This document shows positions 7,569 through 15,383 of a stretch of 27,263 nt of DNA, one piece after another (position 1 is the first letter of the stretch; each line of letters opens with the position of its first letter). A program made the translations under genes and the position numbers. The stretch comes from UBA8752 sp965657965 (lineage in GTDB: Bacteria > Bacteroidota > Bacteroidia > Flavobacteriales_D > Sanyastnellaceae), in assembly GCA_965657965.1 (NCBI GenBank), contig CBFHQM010000030.1:1-27263 (forward strand), in the 5' to 3' direction. The notes beneath the pieces are model-generated. The model did not search any database and had not been told where the DNA came from. It worked only from the letters and a program-made list of their open reading frames with translations.

Positions 7569-8321
7569 TTGGCCCTTCACTTTGCTTCCGACCTCCATTT
7601 GGGCGCCCCTGACGCCGCGACATCCCGACAGAGGGAGCGCCTGTTCTTGGCGTGGCTCGATCAGGTGGGGAGCCAAGGAGATGGCCTGCACTTGGTTGGA
7701 GACTTGATTGATTTTTGGTTCGAGTGGAAGCACGTGGTGCCCAAGGGAGCAGTGCGCCTCCTCGGCCGCGTGGCCGATTTGGTCGACGGGGGACTCGACG
7801 TCCATTGGCATCTGGGCAACCATGACATGTGGACCCGAGGTTACCTCGCCGATGAATTGGGCGTGCATGTTCATCAGGAACCAATTGTGGTCGAACATGC
7901 TGGCTTTCGCTGCATGGTGGGCCACGGGGATGGCTTGGGGCCCGGAGACCGCAAATACAAGGCCCTTAAGCGCGTTTTCCGAAATCCCGCTGCCCAATGG
8001 GCGTTTGCGCGACTACACCCCAATTTCGCCTATGCAATGGGAGCGAGACTGAGTCGCGACAGCCGCGCAGCAGGAAAAGAGGCAGAAGCGCAATACAATG
8101 GTCCCGAAGGAGAGTGGCTGTACCACCATTGCCGGGAAGTGCTGTCCAAAGAGGCCTTTGACGCGTTCATTTTTGGCCATCGGCACCTTCCCCTCGATTT
8201 GGAAGTGGCATCACCAGATGGACAACGTCGGGCCCGCTATCTCAATTGCGGTGATTGGATTCAGCAGCGCACCTATGTGACCCTCGACGAGACGGGACCG
8301 CACCTTCACCACTGGACATAA
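7569..8321 (+). CDS. lpxH: UDP-2,3-diacylglucosamine diphosphatase-like metallophosphoesterase
   Basis: A calcineurin-like phosphoesterase of 250 residues matching LpxH-type enzymes, which cleave UDP-2,3-diacylglucosamine to lipid X in lipid A synthesis. Motifs run in order: SDLHLG with Asp8 and His10, GDLIDFWFEW with Asp45, GNHD at 83-86, GHGDGLGPGD, and FGHRH near residue 200. The start is a TTG at 7569, giving MALHFASDLHLG, which matches the family N-terminus; no ATG or GTG lies at a plausible upstream position, so this non-ATG start is well supported. The gene is last in the lpxK-TlpA-lpxH operon and ends just before a strong hairpin. The exact substrate is inferred from family and operon context. 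Confidence 0.9.
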   Translation: MALHFASDLHLGAPDAATSRQRERLFLAWLDQVGSQGDGLHLVGDLIDFWFEWKHVVPKGAVRLLGRVADLVDGGLDVHWHLGNHDMWTRGYLADELGVHVHQEPIVVEHAGFRCMVGHGDGLGPGDRKYKALKRVFRNPAAQWAFARLHPNFAYAMGARLSRDSRAAGKEAEAQYNGPEGEWLYHHCREVLSKEAFDAFIFGHRHLPLDLEVASPDGQRRARYLNCGDWIQQRTYVTLDETGPHLHHWT

Positions 8322-8322
8322 A

Positions 8323-8360
8323 AAAAGCCGCCGCTGCCCATTCAGGAAGCGACGGCTTTT
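8323..8360. terminator. Bidirectional hairpin terminator
   Basis: Arms AAAAGCCGCCGCT (8323-8335) and AGCGACGGCTTTT (8348-8360) pair with one mismatch around a 12-base loop. The A and T runs on both sides let it serve lpxH on the plus strand and the converging sortilin-like gene on the minus strand, whose stop lies 17 bases beyond it. Confidence 0.85.
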
Positions 8361-8376
8361 CTTGCGAAGTCGCGCT

Positions 8377-11300
8377 TTAGCGCACGATGACGCGGGCGGT
8401 TTCGCTCTGCCCGTTCTCCACTGCAGTCACCAAGTAAACGCCTGGGGCCAAATCCGCCACAGACAATCGAACCTGCCCGCCAGTGGTGGCCTGAGGTGAA
8501 ACGGTGCGCACAGGGCGTCCATTGATGTCGTACATCGTCAACTGAGGCTGGCTCCAGCCCTCTCCCAGCTTTACCGTAATGTCTGCGCCCTCAGCGGGGT
8601 TCGGATACACCAACAGATTGCGCTGGTCAACGGCCTCATCGAATGTCACTTCATCCTGTCCGAGGTAACTGTCGCTGCGGAAAACGCCACGGCCGTGCGT
8701 ACCGGCATAAATGGCGCCGCTGTTGGTCACATTGGACCAGTTCATTGGGGTGTGCCACTGCTGCTCCATGGAGAAAACCGGCGAAGCCACGTCGTCGAAA
8801 TTGGCGACCATGCCCAAGTTTTCTACGGTCCAGTTTTCGCCGCCATCGGTGGTCAGCCAAACGCCGTGCTCGGTGCCCACCATAATGGTGTTTCCGGACT
8901 CGTCGCCTTGGTCAATGATGGCGTCGTAGGTCGGCATGCGGCTCAACTCATTGCTGCTTGGGAACCAAATGCTGGACCAATCGGGAGATGCATCAAGGGC
9001 GTTGAACGTCTCTTGAACCTTACCTCCGGACACGTTTCCGTAACCGCCAACTGTCACCACCAAGTGATTGGGGTCGTTCGGGTCAACGGCAATGCCGGTC
9101 ACAACAGCACCAGTGGCCATGATTTGAGTGCGTGTTACGCCTTCGGGAACGTCGCAAGAACCGTCGTGGTCCCACACGTTATTGAGGCCGCTAAAACGGT
9201 ACACTTTCGCATCCCAACCAGACACAAAGATGTGGTTGCCTGCCTCTGGGTGGTCGCCTACGGCAAATTCAATGGACTTGGCCCCAGACCCACCTGGCGC
9301 ATTGCCGAGGAAGAACCAACGTGGCTGCGCATTGAAGTTCAATCCGTTTCGGGTCATCCACACTCCGTTGCTGCCATTGAAACCAATCACCGTCATGGAA
9401 GTGTAAGGGTCTTTCACGTCGATGGTCTCGTGAACATCGTAAAGCGTGTCTGCAGCGTAGAACCAAGTGGTGTCACATACCGTCACAAAGGAGGTGTCTC
9501 CCTCGTCGATCACTTCGACTTCATTGCAATCAAACAACAAGGTCAATTCCTGCTCCTCGAGCCAAGGGTATTCGGTGTTCTCCACCGGCCCTTCCTCCGA
9601 AGAAACTTCTGGACGAATCAACTCGTCCCAGTAGCGCAAGGGTGCATCCAAGGTGTACGTGAACGGACGATTCAAATTCGCTGTCTCCATGTTGAAGGTG
9701 CTGTCCTCTACTGTCTCGTCGAATGGATTGACCAAAGGCACAGTCTGGCCGCTGTTTTGGTCGTCAAAATTCTCGTACAAGTTCATGCAGGTGTAGAAAC
9801 CTCCAATGCTGCCTTCGTCGTCGAGAATGTCCACGATGCAATTGTCGTAGAATCCCCCCGCCGCTGTAAATGGCGCTCCCTGCACGTAGAAACCCCGGCC
9901 GAGGACTCCATTCTGAGAAGTGGCAAAAAACGGAATGCCTTCCACCAAGTCCGTGGCCTGACTCATGGCACAGTCAAAACCGTCGCCACCAAACACGTCC
10001 GCCGCGTCCATGTCATTAAAGAAGCTGCCGTTGGCTGGGATCAAAGACGTTCCGTTGTCTTGGGCGCCACCCATGACCTCCGAAGTCGGACCGTGTGCAA
10101 TGCCATAGAATTGAGTCAATTGAAGTCCGCGGTTGCAAGCTTGGTAGGTCTCCCCTCCGTCTTCACTGCGGAAAATGCCACCGTCTGTGGCCACATACAT
10201 CATGCCGCCAGGTGTGAACATGATTTCATGAACGTCGGCGTGGATGTAATAAGGGTTGCCTGCACCACCACCCATGCTCGCCGCTTGCTCAGCTTGATAG
10301 GATGGACCACAACGCCAAAAAGCTTGACCACCCACGTACGCGATGCCTGGATCTCCGGCTTTCACACCCAAAGCCAAATCGTACTGAGCTTGGTTGTTGG
10401 TTGGGCAAATGTCATACCCTTCCACCCCTGAGGGCCAAATCTCATCCCAAGTCTCACCGCCGTCTGCCGAGTGGTATACACCACCGAACTGGCTACCGCT
10501 TGTGGCCCGCAAGGCATAAGCGCTTTGGCTATCGTCTGGACTGATGGCCACGCGGCAACGTCCAAAACCTTGCGGAATCACCGCGTCGTTCGGACTGCCC
10601 GAAACCGTGACTACGGAAGAGAAATCGTTGCTTCGGTAGACACGTCCATTGGAGGCCGACAACAACATGTAGCTGCCATCTAACGCAATCTCGATGTCTT
10701 GAATGGCTGCAGTTCCCGTGATGCCACTCAGTGTATTCTCGGTCACCACACCGTTGTCGAAGTAACCCACGCCCTGAATGCCGCCGTACCAGACACGGGC
10801 CGGATTCGAAGGATCGGCCACCAATGCGTCGGTTGCGCTCCAATCTCCGCCTTGGAAGAGGCCGGGGTCGGTGCCCTCAACACGGTTCCATGTGGCACCT
10901 ACGTCTGTTGATCGGTAAACACCATCTCCACGGAAACCAGATCCGCCGACGCCACTAACGCCATCGAACTGAGTGCCTGTGCCCACGTAGATGTCGCCGT
11001 TGCCAGCCATGGCAATGGAAGCCACCATCGCAGATGGAAAACTCGAAATGCGCTCCCAGTTGTCGCCCTTGTTCCAAGAACGCCAGAGACCACCGCTCAC
11101 ACCACCCGTGATCAATTGGAGCTCGTTCACCGCGAGAATGCACCGCGTGCGACCTCCCACATTGTCGGGACCCATGGGGTTCCAGTAGTGAGAACCGGAA
11201 GACCGCGTCGCGGACTGAGCGGCCGCCACCTGACGGGTGCGCTCACCGAGCCTGCGAAGGCCCTCGTGGTTCATCTCACCCGTCTCCACATCGGCCCTCA

Positions 11301-11460
11301 ATTCCATCATGATTTGCTCCATTCCGGAGGCATCAGCGACAGTTTGAACCTGCTCAGCAGTTCGAGGGAGGTAGTTGGCCGTGGTGTTCTGGTCCAACTG
11401 AGAAACGGCCAAAACGCCGGCAAGTCCGGCAAAGGCCAATAGGAAGGCAGTCTTCTTCAT
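8377..11460 (-). CDS. Secreted sortilin-type beta-propeller protein with T9SS type A sorting domain
   Basis: A 1027-residue predicted secreted protein. ATG 11460 opens a signal peptide (MKKTAFLLAFAGLAGVLA); an in-frame ATG at 11481 is an alternative. Residues about 90-510 and 740-930 form a beta propeller with Asp-box repeats of the SxDxGxTW kind: STDVGATW (184-191), SADGGETW (331-338), SEDGGETY (432-439) and a later TTDGGENW, resembling VPS10/sortilin or BNR-type proteins. Between them, roughly residues 540-700, lies an acidic insert that does not resemble the propeller blades. The last 75 residues hold the type IX sorting domain (VYPNPAEG, MYDINGRPVR, LAPGVYLV). Export across the outer membrane and surface release or attachment are inferred. 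It is preceded by its own short intergenic region. Confidence 0.9.
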   Translation of the reverse strand: MKKTAFLLAFAGLAGVLAVSQLDQNTTANYLPRTAEQVQTVADASGMEQIMMELRADVETGEMNHEGLRRLGERTRQVAAAQSATRSSGSHYWNPMGPDNVGGRTRCILAVNELQLITGGVSGGLWRSWNKGDNWERISSFPSAMVASIAMAGNGDIYVGTGTQFDGVSGVGGSGFRGDGVYRSTDVGATWNRVEGTDPGLFQGGDWSATDALVADPSNPARVWYGGIQGVGYFDNGVVTENTLSGITGTAAIQDIEIALDGSYMLLSASNGRVYRSNDFSSVVTVSGSPNDAVIPQGFGRCRVAISPDDSQSAYALRATSGSQFGGVYHSADGGETWDEIWPSGVEGYDICPTNNQAQYDLALGVKAGDPGIAYVGGQAFWRCGPSYQAEQAASMGGGAGNPYYIHADVHEIMFTPGGMMYVATDGGIFRSEDGGETYQACNRGLQLTQFYGIAHGPTSEVMGGAQDNGTSLIPANGSFFNDMDAADVFGGDGFDCAMSQATDLVEGIPFFATSQNGVLGRGFYVQGAPFTAAGGFYDNCIVDILDDEGSIGGFYTCMNLYENFDDQNSGQTVPLVNPFDETVEDSTFNMETANLNRPFTYTLDAPLRYWDELIRPEVSSEEGPVENTEYPWLEEQELTLLFDCNEVEVIDEGDTSFVTVCDTTWFYAADTLYDVHETIDVKDPYTSMTVIGFNGSNGVWMTRNGLNFNAQPRWFFLGNAPGGSGAKSIEFAVGDHPEAGNHIFVSGWDAKVYRFSGLNNVWDHDGSCDVPEGVTRTQIMATGAVVTGIAVDPNDPNHLVVTVGGYGNVSGGKVQETFNALDASPDWSSIWFPSSNELSRMPTYDAIIDQGDESGNTIMVGTEHGVWLTTDGGENWTVENLGMVANFDDVASPVFSMEQQWHTPMNWSNVTNSGAIYAGTHGRGVFRSDSYLGQDEVTFDEAVDQRNLLVYPNPAEGADITVKLGEGWSQPQLTMYDINGRPVRTVSPQATTGGQVRLSVADLAPGVYLVTAVENGQSETARVIVR

Positions 11461-11523
11461 TGTGATTCGGTTCCCGTTCATAGGAAGGCGGAATTTAAGA
11501 AAGGAACCGCACCCAAACCGCAA

Positions 11524-11564
11524 CGGTTCTCTGAACCGGTACACCGCATGCCTCAAGGGGCATG
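11524..11564. repeat. Two adjacent short hairpins between lipA and the sortilin-like gene
   Basis: CGGTTC-TCT-GAACCG at 11524-11538 and CATGCC-N6-GGCATG at 11547-11564 are both perfect 6-bp inverted repeats, 19-59 bases downstream of the lipA stop on the minus strand. There is no clear T run, so a terminator role is only possible; an operator for the downstream gene is an alternative. Confidence 0.3.
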
Positions 11565-11582
11565 AACCACAGGCTACAGCCC

Positions 11583-12470
11583 TTAAACGACGTGCTTTTC
11601 GGCGTGATAACTCGAACGGACGAGTGGACCACTTTCCACAAACATGAAGCCCATGGCCAAGCCTTCTTCGCGCAGCATCTCAAACGTATCGGGGTGAACG
11701 AACTCCGCGACCGGAAGATGCTTGGGCGTGGGCTGCAGGTATTGTCCCAGCGTCAAGACCTGACAATCGACCGACCTGAGGTCTTCCATGGTCTCCCGAA
11801 CTTCTTGCACCGTTTCGCCCAAACCCAGCATCACACCACTCTTGGTTCGAATGCCAGCCCTGCGCAACCGCATGAGCAGTTCAAGGCTCCTGTCGTACTT
11901 GGCCTGTATGCGGACTTCTTTGGTGAGCCTGCGCACAGTCTCCAAGTTGTGGCTCACCACCTCGGGCGCCACATTGATGACCTTTTGAAGGTTCTCCCAC
12001 TTTCCCGCAAAATCTGGAATCAGGGTTTCCATCGTGGTGCCTGGACTCTGCTGACGAATCGCCCGAACGGTCTGGGCCCAAATCTCGGCGCCTCCGTCTT
12101 GCAAGTCATCCCGGTCCACCGAAGTGATCACCGCATGCTTGACCTCCATCAATTTGACACTGTTGGCGACACGGCCCGGCTCAAACGGATCCACCTCATC
12201 TGGACGTCCTGTCGACACATTGCAGAACCCACATGACCGCGTACACACATTGCCCAAAATCATGAAGGTCGCTGTGCCTTCGCCCCAGCATTCTCCCATG
12301 TTGGGGCAATTCCCACTCTCACAGATGGTGTGCAGCTTGTGCTCACTCACCAATCCACGCACCTTTCGGTACGCCTCTCCTGTGGGCAGCTTAACCTTGA
12401 GCCATGGCGGCTTTGTGCGTCGAGGACGGGCTGTGCCGTCTGGGTCTGGCGTTGGGGGTACCTGTGTCAT
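11583..12470 (-). CDS. lipA: Lipoyl synthase
   Basis: Radical SAM enzyme that inserts two sulfurs into protein-bound octanoyl groups to make lipoyl cofactors, in the cytoplasm; 295 residues. The auxiliary-cluster cysteines are Cys50, Cys55 and Cys61 (CESGNCPNMGEC) and the radical SAM CxxxCxxC cysteines are Cys76, Cys80 and Cys83 (CTRSCGFC). The C-terminal RSSYHA motif, whose serine ligates the auxiliary cluster, is present. ATG 12470 is chosen because it makes an ATGA overlap with the upstream gene's stop and gives the usual family length; a further in-frame ATG 30 bases earlier lies inside that gene. No lipB is visible next to it. Confidence 0.97.
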   Translation of the reverse strand: MTQVPPTPDPDGTARPRRTKPPWLKVKLPTGEAYRKVRGLVSEHKLHTICESGNCPNMGECWGEGTATFMILGNVCTRSCGFCNVSTGRPDEVDPFEPGRVANSVKLMEVKHAVITSVDRDDLQDGGAEIWAQTVRAIRQQSPGTTMETLIPDFAGKWENLQKVINVAPEVVSHNLETVRRLTKEVRIQAKYDRSLELLMRLRRAGIRTKSGVMLGLGETVQEVRETMEDLRSVDCQVLTLGQYLQPTPKHLPVAEFVHPDTFEMLREEGLAMGFMFVESGPLVRSSYHAEKHVV

Positions 12471-13270
12471 GTCTTGAATTGTTGACGTCCAAAACTCCAA
12501 TGGACAAACAAGGTCAAAAAGAAGGCGTCATTTTGGTCAAACTGCGGCGCCATGATCACAACCGGGGTCGCAAACACGTCCAAGTTGAGGCCAATGGACA
12601 AAGTCCGCAGTGAAGATTGCGTTCCGCTGTATTCAAAATCGGCAGCGACCCTAGCGAAAGCGCCAGGCGTGGGAACGACTTCGAGCAGGCCGTTGAGTGC
12701 CCCGGCTCGGCCGTATATATCCCCCGTACCATGAATGTCTGGGTCGTACCGTTCCGTGAGCAAATACCGATAAGGAATGTCGGGGTAACCAATGACCAAA
12801 TAGACGGGTTTGGACAAGGCCAAAGCTGGGCCGAAGGCATACTTCCAACCAATCGCCACCGCTCCGCTTCTCAATTTGGGGGTGGCCACTGTTCGTTTGC
12901 CCCATCCCAATCGCGCGATGTAAGCTGAATTGACCTTACCAAAAACGTAACTCTTGCCTTGATCGTAAACTGGATTGAAGCTCCGAACCTCTTTGGGGTG
13001 CTTCATGCTGACCACCTCCAAAGACCACGTTCGAACCTTTCCAATGCCGCGATAGGTGCCACGCTCAAGATGTACACCCATGCCACGGGTATGCAAAGTC
13101 AAGCCCGTTTCTAACCTGTGTGTGAACACGGTTTTTGGGGCTTCCTCTTCCAGAGCACTCGGGTCAGACAAGCCCTGTCCAAAGCCAAAATGTCCCGCGC
13201 AAACGCACAGCACCGCGCAAAGCGTGAACCTCGTAATGAGAACCTGGGGAAAAGACGACAGGAAGACCAT
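12467..13270 (-). CDS. Uncharacterised predicted outer-membrane protein upstream of lipA
   Basis: 267 residues with an N-terminal signal peptide ending near GHFGFGQ. The remainder has alternating beta-strand patterns with glycines and aromatics (ETGLTLHTRGMGVHLERGTYRG, YIARLGWGKR, GAVAIGWKYAFGPALAL) and ends in a strand-like FFLTLFVHWSFG, which suggests a small outer-membrane beta barrel. I do not recognise a named family. Its stop overlaps the lipA start by 4 bases (ATGA), so the two are probably cotranslated. A TAATTTCG sequence 8 bases upstream of the ATG on the minus strand resembles a -7 box. It is divergent from the OsmC-family gene, with only 23 bases between start codons. Confidence 0.8.
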   Translation of the reverse strand: MVFLSSFPQVLITRFTLCAVLCVCAGHFGFGQGLSDPSALEEEAPKTVFTHRLETGLTLHTRGMGVHLERGTYRGIGKVRTWSLEVVSMKHPKEVRSFNPVYDQGKSYVFGKVNSAYIARLGWGKRTVATPKLRSGAVAIGWKYAFGPALALSKPVYLVIGYPDIPYRYLLTERYDPDIHGTGDIYGRAGALNGLLEVVPTPGAFARVAADFEYSGTQSSLRTLSIGLNLDVFATPVVIMAPQFDQNDAFFLTLFVHWSFGRQQFKT

Positions 13271-13278
13271 CTATCTGA

Positions 13279-13286
13279 CGAAATTA
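13279..13286 (-). promoter_or_regulatory. Possible -7 box for the barrel gene-lipA operon
   Basis: On the minus strand this reads TAATTTCG, seven of eight matching TAnnTTTG, 8 bases before the ATG at 13270. No TTG is found at the -33 position. It lies in the 23-base gap shared with the divergent OsmC-family gene. Confidence 0.3.
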
Positions 13287-13293
13287 GCGCACG

Positions 13294-13698
13294 ATGAAGT
13301 ATGCACTCTCCTATCCTGAACCCCTGAGAACGAAAGCGGTTCACGCGGGCAACCAACAAACCCTCATCACCGACGCTCCTTCGGACAACGGGGGACTCGG
13401 AGAAGCCTACTCTCCCACAGATCTGGTGGCCGTCGGATTGGCCAGCTGCATCATGACCATTTTGGGGCTTCGGGCCAAAAGTCGCGGCCTGACCATTGTC
13501 TCGATGGAAGCCAACACCGAAAAGAAAATGAGCCCGAATCCAAGGCGCATTGGGCGCATTGAAATCGAGCTCACCGTCAAATTATTAGACAGTACCACCG
13601 CGGATCAAGATTGGCTTCGTGCAGAAGCGTTGGCTTGCCCGGTCGCCGAATCGTTACATCCAGACCTTCAGCAGAAGGTGGACATTCGTTTTGACTGA
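13294..13698 (+). CDS. OsmC-family protein
   Basis: A 134-residue OsmC/Ohr-fold protein. The two conserved cysteines of the family are in place: Cys52 in GLASCIMTILG and Cys115 in ALACPVAESL. In OsmC/Ohr enzymes this pair reduces organic peroxides in the cytoplasm. The sequence is closer to the short YhfA/OsmC-like members than to Ohr, so the physiological substrate is uncertain. It is transcribed alone, divergently from the barrel gene-lipA operon, and converges on a small lipoprotein gene with 4 bases between the stop codons. Confidence 0.9.
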   Translation: MKYALSYPEPLRTKAVHAGNQQTLITDAPSDNGGLGEAYSPTDLVAVGLASCIMTILGLRAKSRGLTIVSMEANTEKKMSPNPRRIGRIEIELTVKLLDSTTADQDWLRAEALACPVAESLHPDLQQKVDIRFD

Positions 13699-13702
13699 CC
13701 GC

Positions 13703-13861
13703 TTACTTCGGACCCTCCTCCTCTGAGGAAATGTCGTCGGCTGGACCAGCCTGTTCAAAATCGACACCGTTGTAGGCGTCACAATAAGGACTGCTCAGCG
13801 CACAGCTGCTCAGACCAACACAAATCAGAAGGGACAGGCCCAGAATGTTGAAGTGCTTCAT
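13703..13861 (-). CDS. Small lipoprotein, 52 residues
   Basis: A short predicted lipoprotein starting at ATG 13861, with a clear signal peptide MKHFNILGLSLLICVGLSSC and lipidated Cys20. The mature part is only about 33 residues, with one further cysteine (SPYCDAY) and an acidic end (ADDISSEEEGPK). The open frame extends upstream of this ATG, but that part antisenses the rmuC promoter and start. No family is recognised. It lies between the OsmC-family gene (convergent) and rmuC (divergent). Confidence 0.65.
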   Translation of the reverse strand: MKHFNILGLSLLICVGLSSCALSSPYCDAYNGVDFEQAGPADDISSEEEGPK

Positions 13862-13923
13862 GATGGATTGATGTGGGTTCGTGAAAGACACACTTCTCTC
13901 TACGCTGCGCTTCTCAAATAGGT

Positions 13924-13931
13924 TACGTTTG
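13924..13931 (+). promoter_or_regulatory. Possible -7 box for the rmuC operon
   Basis: TACGTTTG matches the Bacteroidota -7 consensus TAnnTTTG exactly and lies 21 bases before the ATG at 13953. No clear TTG is present at the -33 position. It supports 13953 over an in-frame ATG at 13881, which would lie upstream of the promoter. Confidence 0.45.
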
Positions 13932-13952
13932 AACTTGGCAACTTGCTTCACA

Positions 13953-15383
13953 ATGGACATGACAACCCTCCTCATCCTGGTTTTTGGTGCCGCCATCATT
14001 GCGCTCCTCCTTCTTCTTCTCAGAAGACCCAGCGCATCGGCTGATCAAGGATCAGAAGAACGCGAGGCCATCAAAGCCAATGCCGCAAGTTGGGAAGCCC
14101 GCTGGAAGGAAGACCGACAAGACTTCGACAGGAAAGAAGCCGATTTGCGTGCTGCTCTTGATGAAGAAAAGGAGGCCGCTTCGCTGTTGCGTTCAAAAAG
14201 CGTGCGCTTGGAGACAGAGCTTCAAGCCGCCAAAGACCGATTGCGCAAGGAGGAGCAAGACAAGGAGGAACAAGAGGCCTTCCTCATCAACCGATTCAAA
14301 GTGCTGTCCAACGACATGCTTCAGGCCGGCACCGAGAGGCTCAAACAAACGAGCAAGGAGGAAATCGACGCGTTGCTGAAGCCTTTTGGGGAGCGCCTTG
14401 ATCAATTTGGCAAGCAAGTTCGAGACGCATACGGAGACGAACGCAAGCAGCAGGGCGAATTGTCCGAAAAGCTGAAGCAACTGTTTGACCTCAACCAAAA
14501 GATGTCCGAAGAGGCACACAACCTGACGCAAGCCCTGACAGGAAACACCAAAGTGCAGGGGGATTGGGGAGAGCTTCAACTGGAAACATTGCTTCAAAAT
14601 GCCGGCCTCGAGAAAGACGTCCATTACGAGATGCAGGACACGGCGCGCAACGAAGAAGGCAAGTTGCTCCGCCCTGACTTTATTGTGCGTCTTCCCGACA
14701 ACCGCATGGTGGTGATTGACTCCAAAGTGTCATTGACCGCCTACGCCAATTGGACGGCCGCCGAAGACAAAGACACCCGCAAGGCCGCCATGAAGTCGCA
14801 TTATGGCAGCATGGAGCGTCATGTTCGGGATTTGGGCGAAAAACGATACCAAGACCTTTACGGCACCACGCCTGACTTTGTGTTGATGTACATCCCTGTA
14901 GAACCGGCCCTGAGCGTCGACTTCGACCGACAGGACGGCCTGTACCAAATGGCGGCCGGAAAAAAAGTGGTGCCTGTTACCACGTCGACACTGCTGGCCA
15001 CTTTGCGGCTCATCAGCTTTTTGTGGAAGCAAGAATCGCAGAAAAAAAACGCCGAAGCCATTGCCTCACGGGGTCAGCAGTTGCTCAAAAAATTCAACGG
15101 CTTCCTCACCGACCTCAAACAAGTCGGTACGCGACTGGAACAGGCGCAAACTGCACATCATGGGGCATTCCAAAAACTCTCTAAAGGCTCGGGAAACCTC
15201 ATCAGCCAGGCCGAAAAGCTCAGAAAGCTGAGCAGTGTGGAAACCCCGCTCTCCATAGACGCTTTGGAAGTAGAGGCCGCTGTGGATTCCCACGAAAACG
15301 ACGAATCCCCATTGCAAATCTCAAATCCTGAAACGGCCCGAGCAGAAGACGGAGATTCCTCCCCGAACTTGCCCCTCCAGTGA
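13953..15383 (+). CDS. rmuC: DNA recombination protein RmuC homologue
   Basis: A 476-residue RmuC-family protein. In E. coli RmuC limits inversions at short inverted repeats; a nuclease-like fold is predicted for the family. From ATG 13953, residues 4-24 are a single N-terminal membrane anchor (TLLILVFGAAIIALLLLLLRR), followed by a long charged coiled coil to about residue 190. The RmuC core spans about 200-400, with the family segments GDWGELQLETLLQNAGL, RPDFIVRLPDNRMVVIDSKVSL and DFVLMYIPVEPAL. A variable acidic tail ends it. It heads an operon in which its TGA overlaps the GTG start of the GWxTD lipoprotein. Confidence 0.93.
   Translation: MDMTTLLILVFGAAIIALLLLLLRRPSASADQGSEEREAIKANAASWEARWKEDRQDFDRKEADLRAALDEEKEAASLLRSKSVRLETELQAAKDRLRKEEQDKEEQEAFLINRFKVLSNDMLQAGTERLKQTSKEEIDALLKPFGERLDQFGKQVRDAYGDERKQQGELSEKLKQLFDLNQKMSEEAHNLTQALTGNTKVQGDWGELQLETLLQNAGLEKDVHYEMQDTARNEEGKLLRPDFIVRLPDNRMVVIDSKVSLTAYANWTAAEDKDTRKAAMKSHYGSMERHVRDLGEKRYQDLYGTTPDFVLMYIPVEPALSVDFDRQDGLYQMAAGKKVVPVTTSTLLATLRLISFLWKQESQKKNAEAIASRGQQLLKKFNGFLTDLKQVGTRLEQAQTAHHGAFQKLSKGSGNLISQAEKLRKLSSVETPLSIDALEVEAAVDSHENDESPLQISNPETARAEDGDSSPNLPLQ

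Noticed and set aside
8695..10431. 578-residue plus-strand open frame
   Set aside because: It lies antisense to the sortilin-like gene, has no recognisable domain or signal peptide, and reflects codon bias on the other strand.
11562..12236. 224-residue plus-strand open frame
   Set aside because: It is antisense to lipA and shows no family features.
13881..13952. Earlier ATG start for rmuC
   Set aside because: It would put the good -7 box TACGTTTG inside the gene and place 24 residues before the membrane anchor that normally starts the protein.
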